From: Pseudidiomarina mangrovi
Lineage (GTDB): Bacteria; Pseudomonadota; Gammaproteobacteria; Enterobacterales; Alteromonadaceae
Length of the DNA stretch: 64,000 nucleotides
Reading direction: 5' to 3'
NCBI RefSeq assembly: GCF_003999375.1
Contig: NZ_RJLC01000001.1
Span: 51,381-115,380 of the forward strand
The notes beneath the pieces are model-generated. The model made no database searches, was not told the origin of the DNA, and saw only the letters and a list, made by a program, of their open reading frames with translations. The stretch's first letter is position 1. Every line of letters begins with the position of its first letter. Of this stretch, positions 53,621 through 62,530 are shown piece by piece. The translations under genes and the position numbers were made by a program.

Positions 53621-55407
53621 GCTGTGCGCTCTTGCACATACTCAGGAACAAAATTGAAGTACACGCCAGTGCCGCCCTCATCACGCCTACGCACTGTGAC
53701 CGCTCCACCTAAACTGCGACTGCGTTCCTGCATAATAGCTAGGCCATAGTGATTCATCTTCTCCGCATTCTCAGCAATACCAACACCATTGTCTTCAATC
53801 GCTAAGTGAACAGTTTCAGCAGCATCACTGGTCAGTCGCACCACCACCGTACTGCCCTGACTATGATGAATAGCGTTTTGACAGGCTTCGCGGATAATTT
53901 GCAGTAGGTGAATTTCTTCGTTTGGTGTGAGCGGCGCATTCGCGAGTTGATAGTCCAAACGCACCTGCATGGTCGATTGTTCGGTGAATTGCTCCACCGT
54001 AGTTTGCAATGCGCTCAATAGCCCTGCACCATCTACCTTTAACCGGAATGTTGTGAGTAGTTCGCGTAACTGGCGGTAGGCCGAATTTAGCCCCTCTTTG
54101 AGCTCTATCGACACATCATCAATGGTGGCGCGATCGTCTTTCTCTACGGCCTTGGTCAGTCGAGTCACCTGTATTTTTAGGTACGACAAGGCTTGCGCGA
54201 GCGAGTCATGCAGCTCACGCGCAATAACCGTCCGCTCTTGAATCAGCGCGAGCCGGCGAACTTGGTCTTCTTCTTGTTTTAAGCTTAATGCGACCGCTAA
54301 CTGATCCGCCACCGATTGCAATAATTGTTGCTGCCAATCTTCGAGCTGTTCCGCTATGGAGCAGCGCGCTACCAATACGCCGTAATAATGCTGTTCGCGT
54401 TCAATTGAATAACGATAGACGCGTTTACCTTCCATCACTGACACGCCGCTGCCGGCGCTGACACATTGGGCACAGTCTTGACCAGCACAAGGGTCTTCTT
54501 CAACGCCAATAGGTTGTACTTGCAAGAATGGTTTGTTGCCCGACTCGGTAATCAAACACAGCTCTAAATCGTCAATTTCGGTGGCGCGTTTTAGCCCGTT
54601 GACAATATCTGTGAAGTCTTGGTAACCGGGCGAATGCTCAATGATTGAACGGGCGGTATCGTACAAAAATTGCAGCCGGATGTTACTCTTTTGAATTTCG
54701 TGGGTCTGCTCGTCGACACGGCGTTCTAAGTTGCCATACATGTACGAAATGGCGTCATTCATTTTATTCAGGGTGAGCGCCAATACACCCAATTCGTCAT
54801 CACCGCGGGCTTTAATACGGGCGGTAAAATCACCCTGACCAATGCGACGTGCCACTGTGGTCAATTGTTCTAATGGCGCTCGAACCCGTGCTCTGAGCCA
54901 GTTCCAAATCACCAGCGCAAGACCAATGGTGGCAAACAACGATAACACCTGCAGTAGCCGAATGGTGCGAATACGTTGCTCCGCATCAGCTTGAATAGCT
55001 GACACCAAGCGATTGATTTGCTGAATTTGTGGCTCCAGTAGCGGCCCTAATTCAGCCGATGAAACGGCTCCACTTTGCAAACGCTGTTGATAGCTTTGCC
55101 ACTGTGCTTTGGTGGTTTGAAACAACTGCCCTAAGGCGGAGCTATCGTCATGTTCATAATGATGAAATACGTAGTGATTCCAGGCATTCGATAGTTCAAC
55201 GCCAATCACTTCTGCTTGCTCAGATTGCTGCACAAAATGCCAGCTGTAGCGATAGCTTTGGTAACGCAGCGTACCGGCCATATTAATGGCAAGCGCATCT
55301 TGGTCAGCGCGTTCGGCTAACCAATACGAGGCCAATAGCGTGCCCAGCGTTAATGCCACAATGGCGCTAAGGGCAATACTGATGCGCGAGACGATTGACA
55401 GTGGCAT
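53608..55407 (-). CDS. narX: NarX/NarQ-type nitrate sensor histidine kinase
   Basis: 599 residues. TM1 (~8-30), periplasmic sensor with the P-box-like segment INMAGTLRYQSYR, TM2 (~155-175), HAMP (RARVRAPLEQLTTVARRIGQGDFTARI), a cysteine-rich central GAF-like module (PCAGQDCAQC), and HisKA_3 with RELHDSLAQALSYLKIQ plus HATPase (AIEDNGVGI). Start at ATG 55407 with AAGGA 7 nt upstream. Senses nitrate/nitrite and phosphorylates NarL. Confidence 0.93.
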   Translation of the reverse strand: MPLSIVSRISIALSAIVALTLGTLLASYWLAERADQDALAINMAGTLRYQSYRYSWHFVQQSEQAEVIGVELSNAWNHYVFHHYEHDDSSALGQLFQTTKAQWQSYQQRLQSGAVSSAELGPLLEPQIQQINRLVSAIQADAEQRIRTIRLLQVLSLFATIGLALVIWNWLRARVRAPLEQLTTVARRIGQGDFTARIKARGDDELGVLALTLNKMNDAISYMYGNLERRVDEQTHEIQKSNIRLQFLYDTARSIIEHSPGYQDFTDIVNGLKRATEIDDLELCLITESGNKPFLQVQPIGVEEDPCAGQDCAQCVSAGSGVSVMEGKRVYRYSIEREQHYYGVLVARCSIAEQLEDWQQQLLQSVADQLAVALSLKQEEDQVRRLALIQERTVIARELHDSLAQALSYLKIQVTRLTKAVEKDDRATIDDVSIELKEGLNSAYRQLRELLTTFRLKVDGAGLLSALQTTVEQFTEQSTMQVRLDYQLANAPLTPNEEIHLLQIIREACQNAIHHSQGSTVVVRLTSDAAETVHLAIEDNGVGIAENAEKMNHYGLAIMQERSRSLGGAVTVRRRDEGGTGVYFNFVPEYVQERTAQGL

Positions 55408-55471
55408 GGTTGTTCCTTGTAGCAACTGAGCAGGTAGTGTACCGCAGCACTGCCCTGGCTGAAACAATAGG

Positions 55472-55511
55472 CAAAAAAAAGCGGATACAACTCGGGAGAG
55501 ATTGTATCCGC
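55472..55511 (-). terminator. Rho-independent terminator of norB
   Basis: Minus strand: perfect 10-bp stem GCGGATACAA / TTGTATCCGC followed by eight T residues. Ends the norB transcript ahead of narX. Confidence 0.92.
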
Positions 55512-55542
55512 AATCACAACGACCATTCGGTCTTGGGGCTGG

Positions 55543-55612
55543 CTTAAGTGCCTGCCCCTTAGCACTAAGTGCCTGCCCCTTAAGGGTTAGGGCTTAAGTG
55601 CCTGCCCCTTAG
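55543..55612 (-). repeat. Three dispersed elements at the norB stop
   Basis: 55543-55562, 55565-55584 and 55593-55612, all in the same orientation. The innermost supplies the last codons of NorB (AKGQALKP) and sits at its stop, so the native C-terminus has been overwritten or extended. Confidence 0.9.
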
Positions 55613-57857
55613 CATTTCCCTTGGGGTTGCTCCAGAGGCCAGACACCACTTGCCAGCTGATGGCGAGCGAACCGATGATGAACACTACGTCGCCAACGGT
55701 ACGGATCCAGCGTAAGCTCTGCAGAATGGGTGACTGCATGAAGGCTTCGCTACGGGCATACCACAAGCCTTCGGTGGCTGACGCGTAGAACTGGATGAAG
55801 CCAATCGGTAACAAGCTAGTGAACAGCATCATCGCTAAGCCAATGTTCATCCACCAGAAGGCAGTGCTCATCAGTTTGTCATTGAACTGCAACTGTGGAC
55901 GAATGTAGCGCAAGATCAGCAGCACAAAGCCCAGTGCTAAGAAACCGTACACACCGAATAAGGCTGCATGAGCATGCGTTGGAGTGGTGTTCAAACCTTG
56001 GATGTAATAGAGCGCAATCGGTGGGTTGATCATGAAGCCCAACACGCCGGCACCCAAGAAGTTCCAGAACGCCACGGCAACGAAGCACATCAGTGGCCAC
56101 TTAATGCGTTGCATCCACGGTGCTTTATGTTGCAGGCTCCAGTTTTCCCAAGCTTCGTAGCCCAGCACCACTAGTGGCACCACTTCTAAGGCTGAGAAGG
56201 TTGCACCCACTGCCATCACCGGTGTGGTGGTGCCAGAGAAGTACAAGTGGTGGAAGGTACCGGGTACGCCGCCGAGCATGAATAATGACGCTGAAGCAAG
56301 CGCAGCGGCAGTAGCCATACGCCGGGATACTAAGCCCATGCTATGGAAGATAAAGGCCAACGCAGCGGTGGCGAATACTTCGAAGAAGCCTTCTACCCAC
56401 AGGTGCACAATCCACCAGCGCCAGTATTCCATCACCGAGATGTGAGTCCGTTCGCCGTAGAAGAAACCTGCGCCGTAGAACAAACCAATAGCGACCACAG
56501 AAGCGGTTAACAGGGCCAATAGGTTTTTGTCGCCTTCAGCACGGAAACCACCCACTACCCCACGTAGCATCAACACCAACCAGAACACGATGCCAGTGAA
56601 TTTACCGATTTGCCATAACCGGCCTAAATCGACGTATTCGTAGCCTTGGTGACCAAGCCAGAAGTTCAAATGCTCCGGCATGATTTGCGCAATCGCTAAG
56701 AAGCTACCAATAAAAGTTCCGGCTACAACCGCGACCAAGGCCCAGAACAGAATATCGACGCCGAGTTTTTGGTATTTGGGGTCTTTGCCGCCATTGATGA
56801 TGGGCGCCAAGAATAAGCCCGCTGCTAAGAAGCCGGTAGCTATCCAGAACAAGGCGGCTTGAATGTGCCAGGTACGTACCAGTGAGTAGGGGAACCACTG
56901 TGACACGTTGATGCCATAGAACTCTTGGCCTTCAACGGTATAGTGTGCGGTGAAGCCGCCCAAGAACACTTGCAGTACGAATAAGGCGATAACAATGAAC
57001 AAGTATTTGCCCAAGGCTTTCTGTGATGGGGTTAAATTGACCAGACTGATTGGGTCTTTGGCCGGAATAGCAACCTGCTCTTCGTCGTGATCACGTAAGA
57101 AGGCCCAGGCCCAAATCAACGCGCCCACGCCAGCAATCAACAGAATAATCGACACCAATGACCAGATTAGGTTTTCTGCACTTGGTTTGTTGTCAATCAA
57201 TGGCTCATGCGGCCAATTGTTGGTGTAGGTGACGTCGGCATCAGGACGCTCGGTAGAAGCCGCCCATGCGGTCCAGAAGAAGAACTCGGCCATGCGCTCA
57301 CGGCGCTCTAAGCTCGGCAGGGTATCTTCTTTCATGGCGTAGCTGACGCGGGTGCTGCGCAGCTCAGGGTCGGCACTAAATAAGCGCACATAATAGTCAG
57401 CGGTTTGCGCAATGGCTTGCTCACGACGTGCACTAATCAGCACGGTATTACTATCGGCATCATAGGTATTGGTGCGATAAGCTTGCTTCAATGCAAACTG
57501 CAGCTGATTTTGCGCGGCGTCATCCAGCGCCTGGTAACTGACGCCGAACTCATCCTGCGCCGCCAGTTCTAACCAGGCTAATAGTTCGCGGTGCAACCAA
57601 TCGGCAGTCCAGTCGGGTGCTTGGTAAGCACCGTGGCCCCAAATCGATCCTAACTGCATACCACCCACTGATTGCCAGGCGGTCTGGCCATCAAGAATGG
57701 ATTCTTCGGTCATTAGTACCCGGCCATCTTCAGTTACAAATTGGCCCGCAATAGGCGGTGCCGAACGATACACCTCGTTACCGAAATAGCCGAGGATGCC
57801 GAAGGTGATTGCCAAAATAGCAATCAGTGTCCACCAGAGTTTTTTATAGCCGGCCAT
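55587..57857 (-). CDS. norB: Quinol-dependent nitric oxide reductase (qNOR)
   Basis: 756 residues. N-terminal cytochrome-c-like domain without heme c (SAPPIAGQFVTEDGRVLMTEESILDGQTAWQS...GSIWGHGAY.APDW), then a 12-helix heme-copper oxidase-like core: RTWHIQAALFWIATGF with heme His, WRWWIVHLWVEGFFEVF, GVPGTFHHLYFSGTT with the HH pair, and PTHAHAALFGVYGFLALG. Reduces NO to N2O using quinol at the inner membrane. GGGAGG 6 nt before ATG. Last residues come from a dispersed element. Confidence 0.96.
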   Translation of the reverse strand: MAGYKKLWWTLIAILAITFGILGYFGNEVYRSAPPIAGQFVTEDGRVLMTEESILDGQTAWQSVGGMQLGSIWGHGAYQAPDWTADWLHRELLAWLELAAQDEFGVSYQALDDAAQNQLQFALKQAYRTNTYDADSNTVLISARREQAIAQTADYYVRLFSADPELRSTRVSYAMKEDTLPSLERRERMAEFFFWTAWAASTERPDADVTYTNNWPHEPLIDNKPSAENLIWSLVSIILLIAGVGALIWAWAFLRDHDEEQVAIPAKDPISLVNLTPSQKALGKYLFIVIALFVLQVFLGGFTAHYTVEGQEFYGINVSQWFPYSLVRTWHIQAALFWIATGFLAAGLFLAPIINGGKDPKYQKLGVDILFWALVAVVAGTFIGSFLAIAQIMPEHLNFWLGHQGYEYVDLGRLWQIGKFTGIVFWLVLMLRGVVGGFRAEGDKNLLALLTASVVAIGLFYGAGFFYGERTHISVMEYWRWWIVHLWVEGFFEVFATAALAFIFHSMGLVSRRMATAAALASASLFMLGGVPGTFHHLYFSGTTTPVMAVGATFSALEVVPLVVLGYEAWENWSLQHKAPWMQRIKWPLMCFVAVAFWNFLGAGVLGFMINPPIALYYIQGLNTTPTHAHAALFGVYGFLALGFVLLILRYIRPQLQFNDKLMSTAFWWMNIGLAMMLFTSLLPIGFIQFYASATEGLWYARSEAFMQSPILQSLRWIRTVGDVVFIIGSLAISWQVVSGLWSNPKGNAKGQALKP

Positions 57858-57903
57858 GGTGCACCTCCCAGTGAGGCGCTTGGTAGCAGCGTGGTTGTTT
57901 CAT
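57844..57903 (-). CDS. Small ORF upstream of and overlapping norB
   Basis: 19 residues (MKQPRCYQAPHWEVHHGRL). It has a strong AAGGAG Shine-Dalgarno 7 nt before the ATG, better than most genes here, and overlaps the norB start by 14 nt in another frame. It may be a leader peptide coupling translation to norB; Cys/His content hints at metal or NO sensitivity. Coding status not proven. Confidence 0.45.
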   Translation of the reverse strand: MKQPRCYQAPHWEVHHGRL

Positions 57904-57945
57904 GGTTGATTCTCCTTGAATGAATCAGTGTTTAGTCATTGACGC

Positions 57946-57987
57946 ATTCTATTAAGCAACAACCGTGCCAATATTCAAGTTATTGAA
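57946..57987 (-). promoter_or_regulatory. CRP/FNR-type promoter of norB
   Basis: Dyad TTCAA-GTTA-TTGAA (57974-57987) with a minus-strand TAGAAT -10 (57946-57951) placed 22 bp away, so the dyad centres at -41.5. The half-site differs from FNR (TTGAT), suggesting a related NO- or redox-responsive CRP/FNR-family regulator. Confidence 0.6.
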
Positions 57988-58131
57988 ATTAAACAAATAA
58001 AATATCCGCATGGGTGGTTTATACCCAGCCCGAATTGGGTGATTTTTACCGCTGGGTGGTCGCCACCTAAATCACCGCTATAAGTCGCCTCCAAACTACC
58101 TCTTCAGGCACTGCCACCAGGCGGCTGTTTA

Positions 58132-58172
58132 TTGATCTACGACAAGGAAATTGCCCGCAAGCAGCTTATGCT
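58132..58172 (+). promoter_or_regulatory. Putative FNR site and -10 of nrdG-nrdD
   Basis: TTGATCTACGACAA (58132-58145) matches FNR with changes only in the right half, followed by TATGCT (58167-58172) about 21 bp on. The 290-base norB-nrdG gap also has a TACCCA...TGGGT dyad (about 58022-58040), possibly NarL-related; no other gene seen. Confidence 0.5.
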
Positions 58173-58196
58173 GAAACACAATATATAGGTGCAAAT

Positions 58197-58691
58197 ATGA
58201 AAACAGACACAACATATAGTTATTTACGCTTCAGTGCCGAGCAAGTGGTGCTGCAAGAGGTGCCGGGTGAAGTGGCGCTGGCCTTTACCATCAGCGGCTG
58301 CCCGCTACGATGCCGTGGTTGCCATAGCGCCGATAGCTGGCCGGCCGAGCGCGGTACCCCGTTGACGCCTGAGTATTTGCAGCAGCGCTTGAACGATTAC
58401 CAAGGGCTGTTGACCTGTGTGCTGTTTTTAGGCGGCGAGTGGCAACCGCAGACGCTAAAAGTCCTACTCACCATAGCCCGCAATAACGGCTTAGCAACCT
58501 GTTTATACACCGGCCTTGAGCAGATCCCGGCCGATCTTGAAGTACTGCTCAGTTATTTAAAAACCGGGCCTTGGGTGGCCGAGTTGGGTGGGCTCAATAG
58601 CCCCACCACCAACCAACGCATGCTGGATCTGCGCACTCGAGAGCTCATTAACTATCGATTTATCGATGATAGCGAGTACAGCCCAGGCTGA
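58197..58691 (+). CDS. nrdG: Anaerobic ribonucleotide reductase activase
   Basis: 164 residues, radical SAM. CPLRCRGCH with C35-x3-C39-x2-C42 for the 4Fe-4S cluster and FLGGEWQ as the GGE motif. Generates the glycyl radical on NrdD under anoxia. AGGTG before the ATG. 18 bp upstream of nrdD, reverse of the enteric nrdD-nrdG order. Confidence 0.94.
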   Translation: MKTDTTYSYLRFSAEQVVLQEVPGEVALAFTISGCPLRCRGCHSADSWPAERGTPLTPEYLQQRLNDYQGLLTCVLFLGGEWQPQTLKVLLTIARNNGLATCLYTGLEQIPADLEVLLSYLKTGPWVAELGGLNSPTTNQRMLDLRTRELINYRFIDDSEYSPG

Positions 58692-58709
58692 CTTGCAAGG
58701 AGAGACCCC

Positions 58710-60575
58710 ATGTTACGTTTAAGCGCACAACAACTGGATCAAAAAATGGCCTTTATGCGCGACTATTTGCAGGCGCAAAATGCCGCCGATGGCTCGAAAA
58801 TGGATGCCAACGCCAATGTCACACAAAAGAATATTGCCACCCTAGAAGCGGAGCTGATGAAAGATTTCTTCGTACAGGTGAACCGCCGCCAGGTCAGCGA
58901 TATGATTGCTGAGCTCTTTGGCGCTGCGCTTGCTGCCGAGTATGTGCGGCAAATTGAGCAGCATGAAATTTATGTACACGATGAAACCAGCCTCAAGCCC
59001 TACTGTGTATCGGTGACCATGTACCCGTTCTTGCGTGATGGCTTGACCAAACTCGGTGGTGAATCGCTGGCGCCCAAACACATTGAAAGCTTCTGCGGTA
59101 CCTTTGTGAACTTCGTTTTTGCGGTGAGCTCGCAGTTTGCAGGCGCTGTGGCAACGGTAGAATTTCTCACTTATTTTGACTATTTCGCCCGCAAAGATTA
59201 CGGCGATGATTATCTCACCACCCACCGCCACCAAATTGCTAATCACCTCCAACATGTGGTGTATGCGCTCAATCAACCCGCTGCGGCACGTGGTTATCAA
59301 AGCGTGTTTTGGAATATTTCGGTGTACGACCAGCACTACTTTGACAGTATGTTTGGCAGCTTTGTGTTCCCAGACTTTAGCAAGCCGAGCTGGAAATCTG
59401 TCGAAGCACTGCAAGCGTTCTTCTTGGACTGGTTTAACCAGGAGCGGAAAAAAACCGTGCTGACCTTTCCGGTAGTGACCGTGGCGATGCTCACCGAACA
59501 CGGGCGTTGCAAAGATCAGCAGTTTGCCCAGCACATGGCGCAGGAGCTGGCGCAGGGCAATAGCTTTTTTGTGTATTTGTCGGACAATGCCGACAGCTTA
59601 GCCTCATGCTGCCGTTTGCGTAGTGAAATTAGTGACAATACGTTCTCGTATACCTTAGGTGCGGGTGGGGTGGCTACTGGTTCCATCAACGTGATCACCC
59701 TCAATATGAACCGGCTGGTGCAAGATGGCCGCGACCTCGCCACCGAAGTGGGTAAGATCCATCAGTATCAAGTGGCTTATCGTAAACTGATGGAGCGTTA
59801 CTTAGCGGCGGGTTTGCTGACCGTGTACGATGCTGGCTTTATCAGCTTGGACAAGCAGTTTCTCACCATTGGTATCAACGGCATGGTTGAGGCGGCTGAG
59901 TCGCAAGGTCTCAAAGCAGGTAATAATGCCGATTATATTGCCTTTGTGCAGCGTCATTTGAAGGTGATTTTTGATGCCAATAAGGCGGCTAAACAGCAGT
60001 ACGGCTATCTATTCAATACCGAGTTTGTACCGGCTGAAAATCTGGGCGTGAAAAACGCCAAGTGGGATCGTGATGATGGTTATTTTGTGCCGCGCGATTG
60101 CTACAACTCGTATTTTTATGCGGTGGAAGGTGAGCAAGCCAATACTCTGGATAAATTTATCTTACACGGGCGGCAGTTGATTGATTACTTAGACGGTGGC
60201 TCGGCCTTACATCTCAATCTTGAAGAAAAACTCAGTACCGTAGGCTATTTGAATATGCTTAACGTGGCGGCGACCACCGGCTGTAATTATTTCTGCGTGA
60301 ATGTGAAGATCACCATTTGTAACGACTGTGAGCACATTGATAAACGCACCTTGCCGTATTGCTCAAGTTGTGGGTCGGAAGATATTGATTATGGTACGCG
60401 GGTGATTGGCTACTTGAAGCGAGTATCGGCTTTTAGTGCGGGCCGGCGCCAAGAGCACCAAGCCCGCCACTATCATCGCCAACAGGCGGCGTCACACCAC
60501 TTTGGAGTAGCGCGGCGCAGTGACCGCATCGTCAAGGTACGCATCGAAACAGGCACAGATACTGCGCACCCATAA
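58710..60575 (+). CDS. nrdD: Anaerobic ribonucleoside-triphosphate reductase
   Basis: 621 residues. Glycyl-radical enzyme: NrdD core with DSLASCCRLRSE active-site region, C-terminal zinc motif CNDC...CSSCG, and radical site RVIGYL (Gly ~567). No N-terminal ATP-cone is visible, so overall allostery should differ from the ~710-residue E. coli type. After the usual end (ARHYHRQQA) the frame runs on about 28 residues into the antisense of hemN, an 84-bp convergent overlap. AAGGAG precedes ATG 58710. Confidence 0.94.
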   Translation: MLRLSAQQLDQKMAFMRDYLQAQNAADGSKMDANANVTQKNIATLEAELMKDFFVQVNRRQVSDMIAELFGAALAAEYVRQIEQHEIYVHDETSLKPYCVSVTMYPFLRDGLTKLGGESLAPKHIESFCGTFVNFVFAVSSQFAGAVATVEFLTYFDYFARKDYGDDYLTTHRHQIANHLQHVVYALNQPAAARGYQSVFWNISVYDQHYFDSMFGSFVFPDFSKPSWKSVEALQAFFLDWFNQERKKTVLTFPVVTVAMLTEHGRCKDQQFAQHMAQELAQGNSFFVYLSDNADSLASCCRLRSEISDNTFSYTLGAGGVATGSINVITLNMNRLVQDGRDLATEVGKIHQYQVAYRKLMERYLAAGLLTVYDAGFISLDKQFLTIGINGMVEAAESQGLKAGNNADYIAFVQRHLKVIFDANKAAKQQYGYLFNTEFVPAENLGVKNAKWDRDDGYFVPRDCYNSYFYAVEGEQANTLDKFILHGRQLIDYLDGGSALHLNLEEKLSTVGYLNMLNVAATTGCNYFCVNVKITICNDCEHIDKRTLPYCSSCGSEDIDYGTRVIGYLKRVSAFSAGRRQEHQARHYHRQQAASHHFGVARRSDRIVKVRIETGTDTAHP

Positions 60576-61871
60576 ACGTCCCAGCGTGGTCACCGTGATG
60601 TGCGAGTCACTCACGGTGACCAAACCGTCGTCAACAAAGGGCTGTAACTTGCGGTAGGCATCAGCAAAATAGGTGGCAAAATCAACGTTGGCTGAAGTAA
60701 GTGCCCACTTTGCTGAAAACGCCTGAATATCAAGCTCAAAGTGACAAATCAGTTGTGAAATTAAAGCGGCTCGCAAACGGTCATCGGCACATAAACGGAA
60801 GCCCTTCACCAGCGGTAATTGGCCGGCATCAATCGCGCTATAGTAGTCGGCAATATCTTTGGCATTCTGCCATAGCACCCCGTCTACTTGGCTGATTGAT
60901 GAGGCACCAATACCAATGAGGCAGTCTTGCCCAGCGGTGGTATAGCCCTGAAAGTTACGCTGCAAACGGCCTTGTTGTTGGGCTTGCGCCAGCGCATCAT
61001 CAGGCTTAGCAAAATGGTCCATGCCAATAAATTGATAACCGGCATCGGTGAACTTGCGGATACCGAGTTGCAGCAGCTCTAATTTAAGTGGCGCGTTCGG
61101 TAGCCACTCATCTTTGATTTTGCGTTGCCCCGGAAAACGTGACGGCAGGTGCGCATAACTAAACAACGACACGCGGTCCGGGTTCAACGCAATGACTTGG
61201 TCGATAGACGAGGTGAAAGTGCTGACTTGTTGATAGGGCAAGCCGTAAATCAAATCTAAGTTGACCGAAGCAAAACCAAGCTCGCGGCTGACTTCTACAT
61301 GGCGACGAATTAAGTCAGCATCTTGCACTCGGTTGATGGCAATTTGCACTTTTTCGTCGAAATCTTGTACGCCATAACTGACCCGATTAAAGCCTAAGGC
61401 GCGTAAATGCCGCAGTTTAGTCTCACTGCAACTACGCGGATCAATCTCAATACTCATTTCGGCATCTGCGCTAATACTGAAGTGCTGGTGCAGCAGTTCC
61501 ATCAAGCGCGACAGCTGTGCTTCCGTTAAAAACGTTGGTGTACCGCCGCCCATGTGTACTTGGTTTAAGCTGCGTGTACCGAGCATGGTTTGGTACATGG
61601 CCATTTCTTTGGCGAGATAGTCGAGGTAGGTATCGGCTTTGTGCTGATGGCGGGTGATCACCTTATTGCAGCCACAGTAAAAGCACAGCTTGTGACAGAA
61701 CGGCAGATGGATATACAGGCTCAATTGCGGTTTGGCAGTCGCTAAAGTTGCTGCAACCTGAGCCAGCGCAAAATCATCGCGCAACGACAACGCCGTTGGG
61801 TACGAGGTATAGCGTGGCCCATTGATGTTGTATTTGTCGATTAACTCTTGGCTCCAGCTTACCGCGCTCAT
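60492..61871 (-). CDS. hemN: Oxygen-independent coproporphyrinogen III oxidase
   Basis: 459 residues, radical SAM. N-terminal YNINGPRYTSYPTA, cluster motif C59-x3-C63-x2-C66 with adjacent C68 (CHKLCFYCGCNKV), GGGTPTFL. Anaerobic heme synthesis, complementing the hemCDXY operon. Controlled by the FNR box 61957-61970. Family C-terminal HemN domain is complete. Confidence 0.95.
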   Translation of the reverse strand: MSAVSWSQELIDKYNINGPRYTSYPTALSLRDDFALAQVAATLATAKPQLSLYIHLPFCHKLCFYCGCNKVITRHQHKADTYLDYLAKEMAMYQTMLGTRSLNQVHMGGGTPTFLTEAQLSRLMELLHQHFSISADAEMSIEIDPRSCSETKLRHLRALGFNRVSYGVQDFDEKVQIAINRVQDADLIRRHVEVSRELGFASVNLDLIYGLPYQQVSTFTSSIDQVIALNPDRVSLFSYAHLPSRFPGQRKIKDEWLPNAPLKLELLQLGIRKFTDAGYQFIGMDHFAKPDDALAQAQQQGRLQRNFQGYTTAGQDCLIGIGASSISQVDGVLWQNAKDIADYYSAIDAGQLPLVKGFRLCADDRLRAALISQLICHFELDIQAFSAKWALTSANVDFATYFADAYRKLQPFVDDGLVTVSDSHITVTTLGRLWVRSICACFDAYLDDAVTAPRYSKVV

Positions 61872-61956
61872 GATGATGTCCTACTTCAGTGATTTCAATG
61901 ACCGCTAGTTTAGCTGATGTAGCGCAAATTTCTGATACTCATGAAGAGTTACAAGC

Positions 61957-61970
61957 TTGATCCCGATCAA
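61957..61970 (-). promoter_or_regulatory. FNR box of hemN, overlapping the ubiT 3' end
   Basis: TTGATCCCGATCAA is a perfect FNR dyad 86 bp before the hemN ATG. A class II start would leave a leader of about 50 nt; a moderate -10 (TATCAG-like) lies about 20 bp away on the minus strand. The site overlaps the last codons of ubiT. Confidence 0.8.
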
Positions 61971-62422
61971 GGAATAGGCCGTTGGCTGGTGCGTTGCAAC
62001 CAAGTTAACAATGGCGCTGGAAGGCGTTCTGCCAACGGCACCGTATCGAGCAGATTCTTCAGCTGTAGAGCAATTTCGGTATCGCCAGTGATCAGTAATT
62101 TACGCTGAAAGAACAAGGTGTCGGGGTCCACCTGTTGCAGCATCATCGCCAGCATAGATGCGCTGTCGGAACGCATTCGCGCTACCGCATGTTGCGCTGC
62201 GAGGCTAACGTGCAGGCGGCGGTTATATGGCCGATAGCCAACATAGAACGTGAGTGGGTAATCACTGACGTCGATCTGCACCCAATGCTGTTGTAGAAAG
62301 GCAAAGGCATCACGCCGGCGCTCGGCGCGCAGCACATAATTGAGCGGCTGTTCAATACCACTCGCCAGCACCGCCGATGGCAGCCAGCGCAAACCCTGTT
62401 GTACCACCTTTTGTATATTCAT
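61967..62422 (-). CDS. ubiT: Ubiquinone biosynthesis accessory factor UbiT
   Basis: 151 residues, SCP2-type lipid-binding domain (IEQPLNYVLRAERRRDAFAFLQQHWVQIDVSDYPLTFYVGYR; LFFQRKLLITGDTEIALQLKNLLD). Binds ubiquinone intermediates for the oxygen-independent pathway. Divergent from ubiU, as in enterobacteria. Confidence 0.93.
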   Translation of the reverse strand: MNIQKVVQQGLRWLPSAVLASGIEQPLNYVLRAERRRDAFAFLQQHWVQIDVSDYPLTFYVGYRPYNRRLHVSLAAQHAVARMRSDSASMLAMMLQQVDPDTLFFQRKLLITGDTEIALQLKNLLDTVPLAERLPAPLLTWLQRTSQRPIP

Positions 62423-62530
62423 TGGTTACCCCGTATGACCCACCCGCCTAAATTGACAGTCATTATAATGGACACTCGAGGCAGCAAATCTTTGCGTACA
62501 TCAACAAACAGCACGAAAAGGACCCAAAGC

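Noticed and set aside
62453-62469. TTGACA plus TATAAT as a ubiU promoter
   Set aside because: Only 5 bp separate the boxes; TATAAT may be a -10 but the pair cannot be one promoter.
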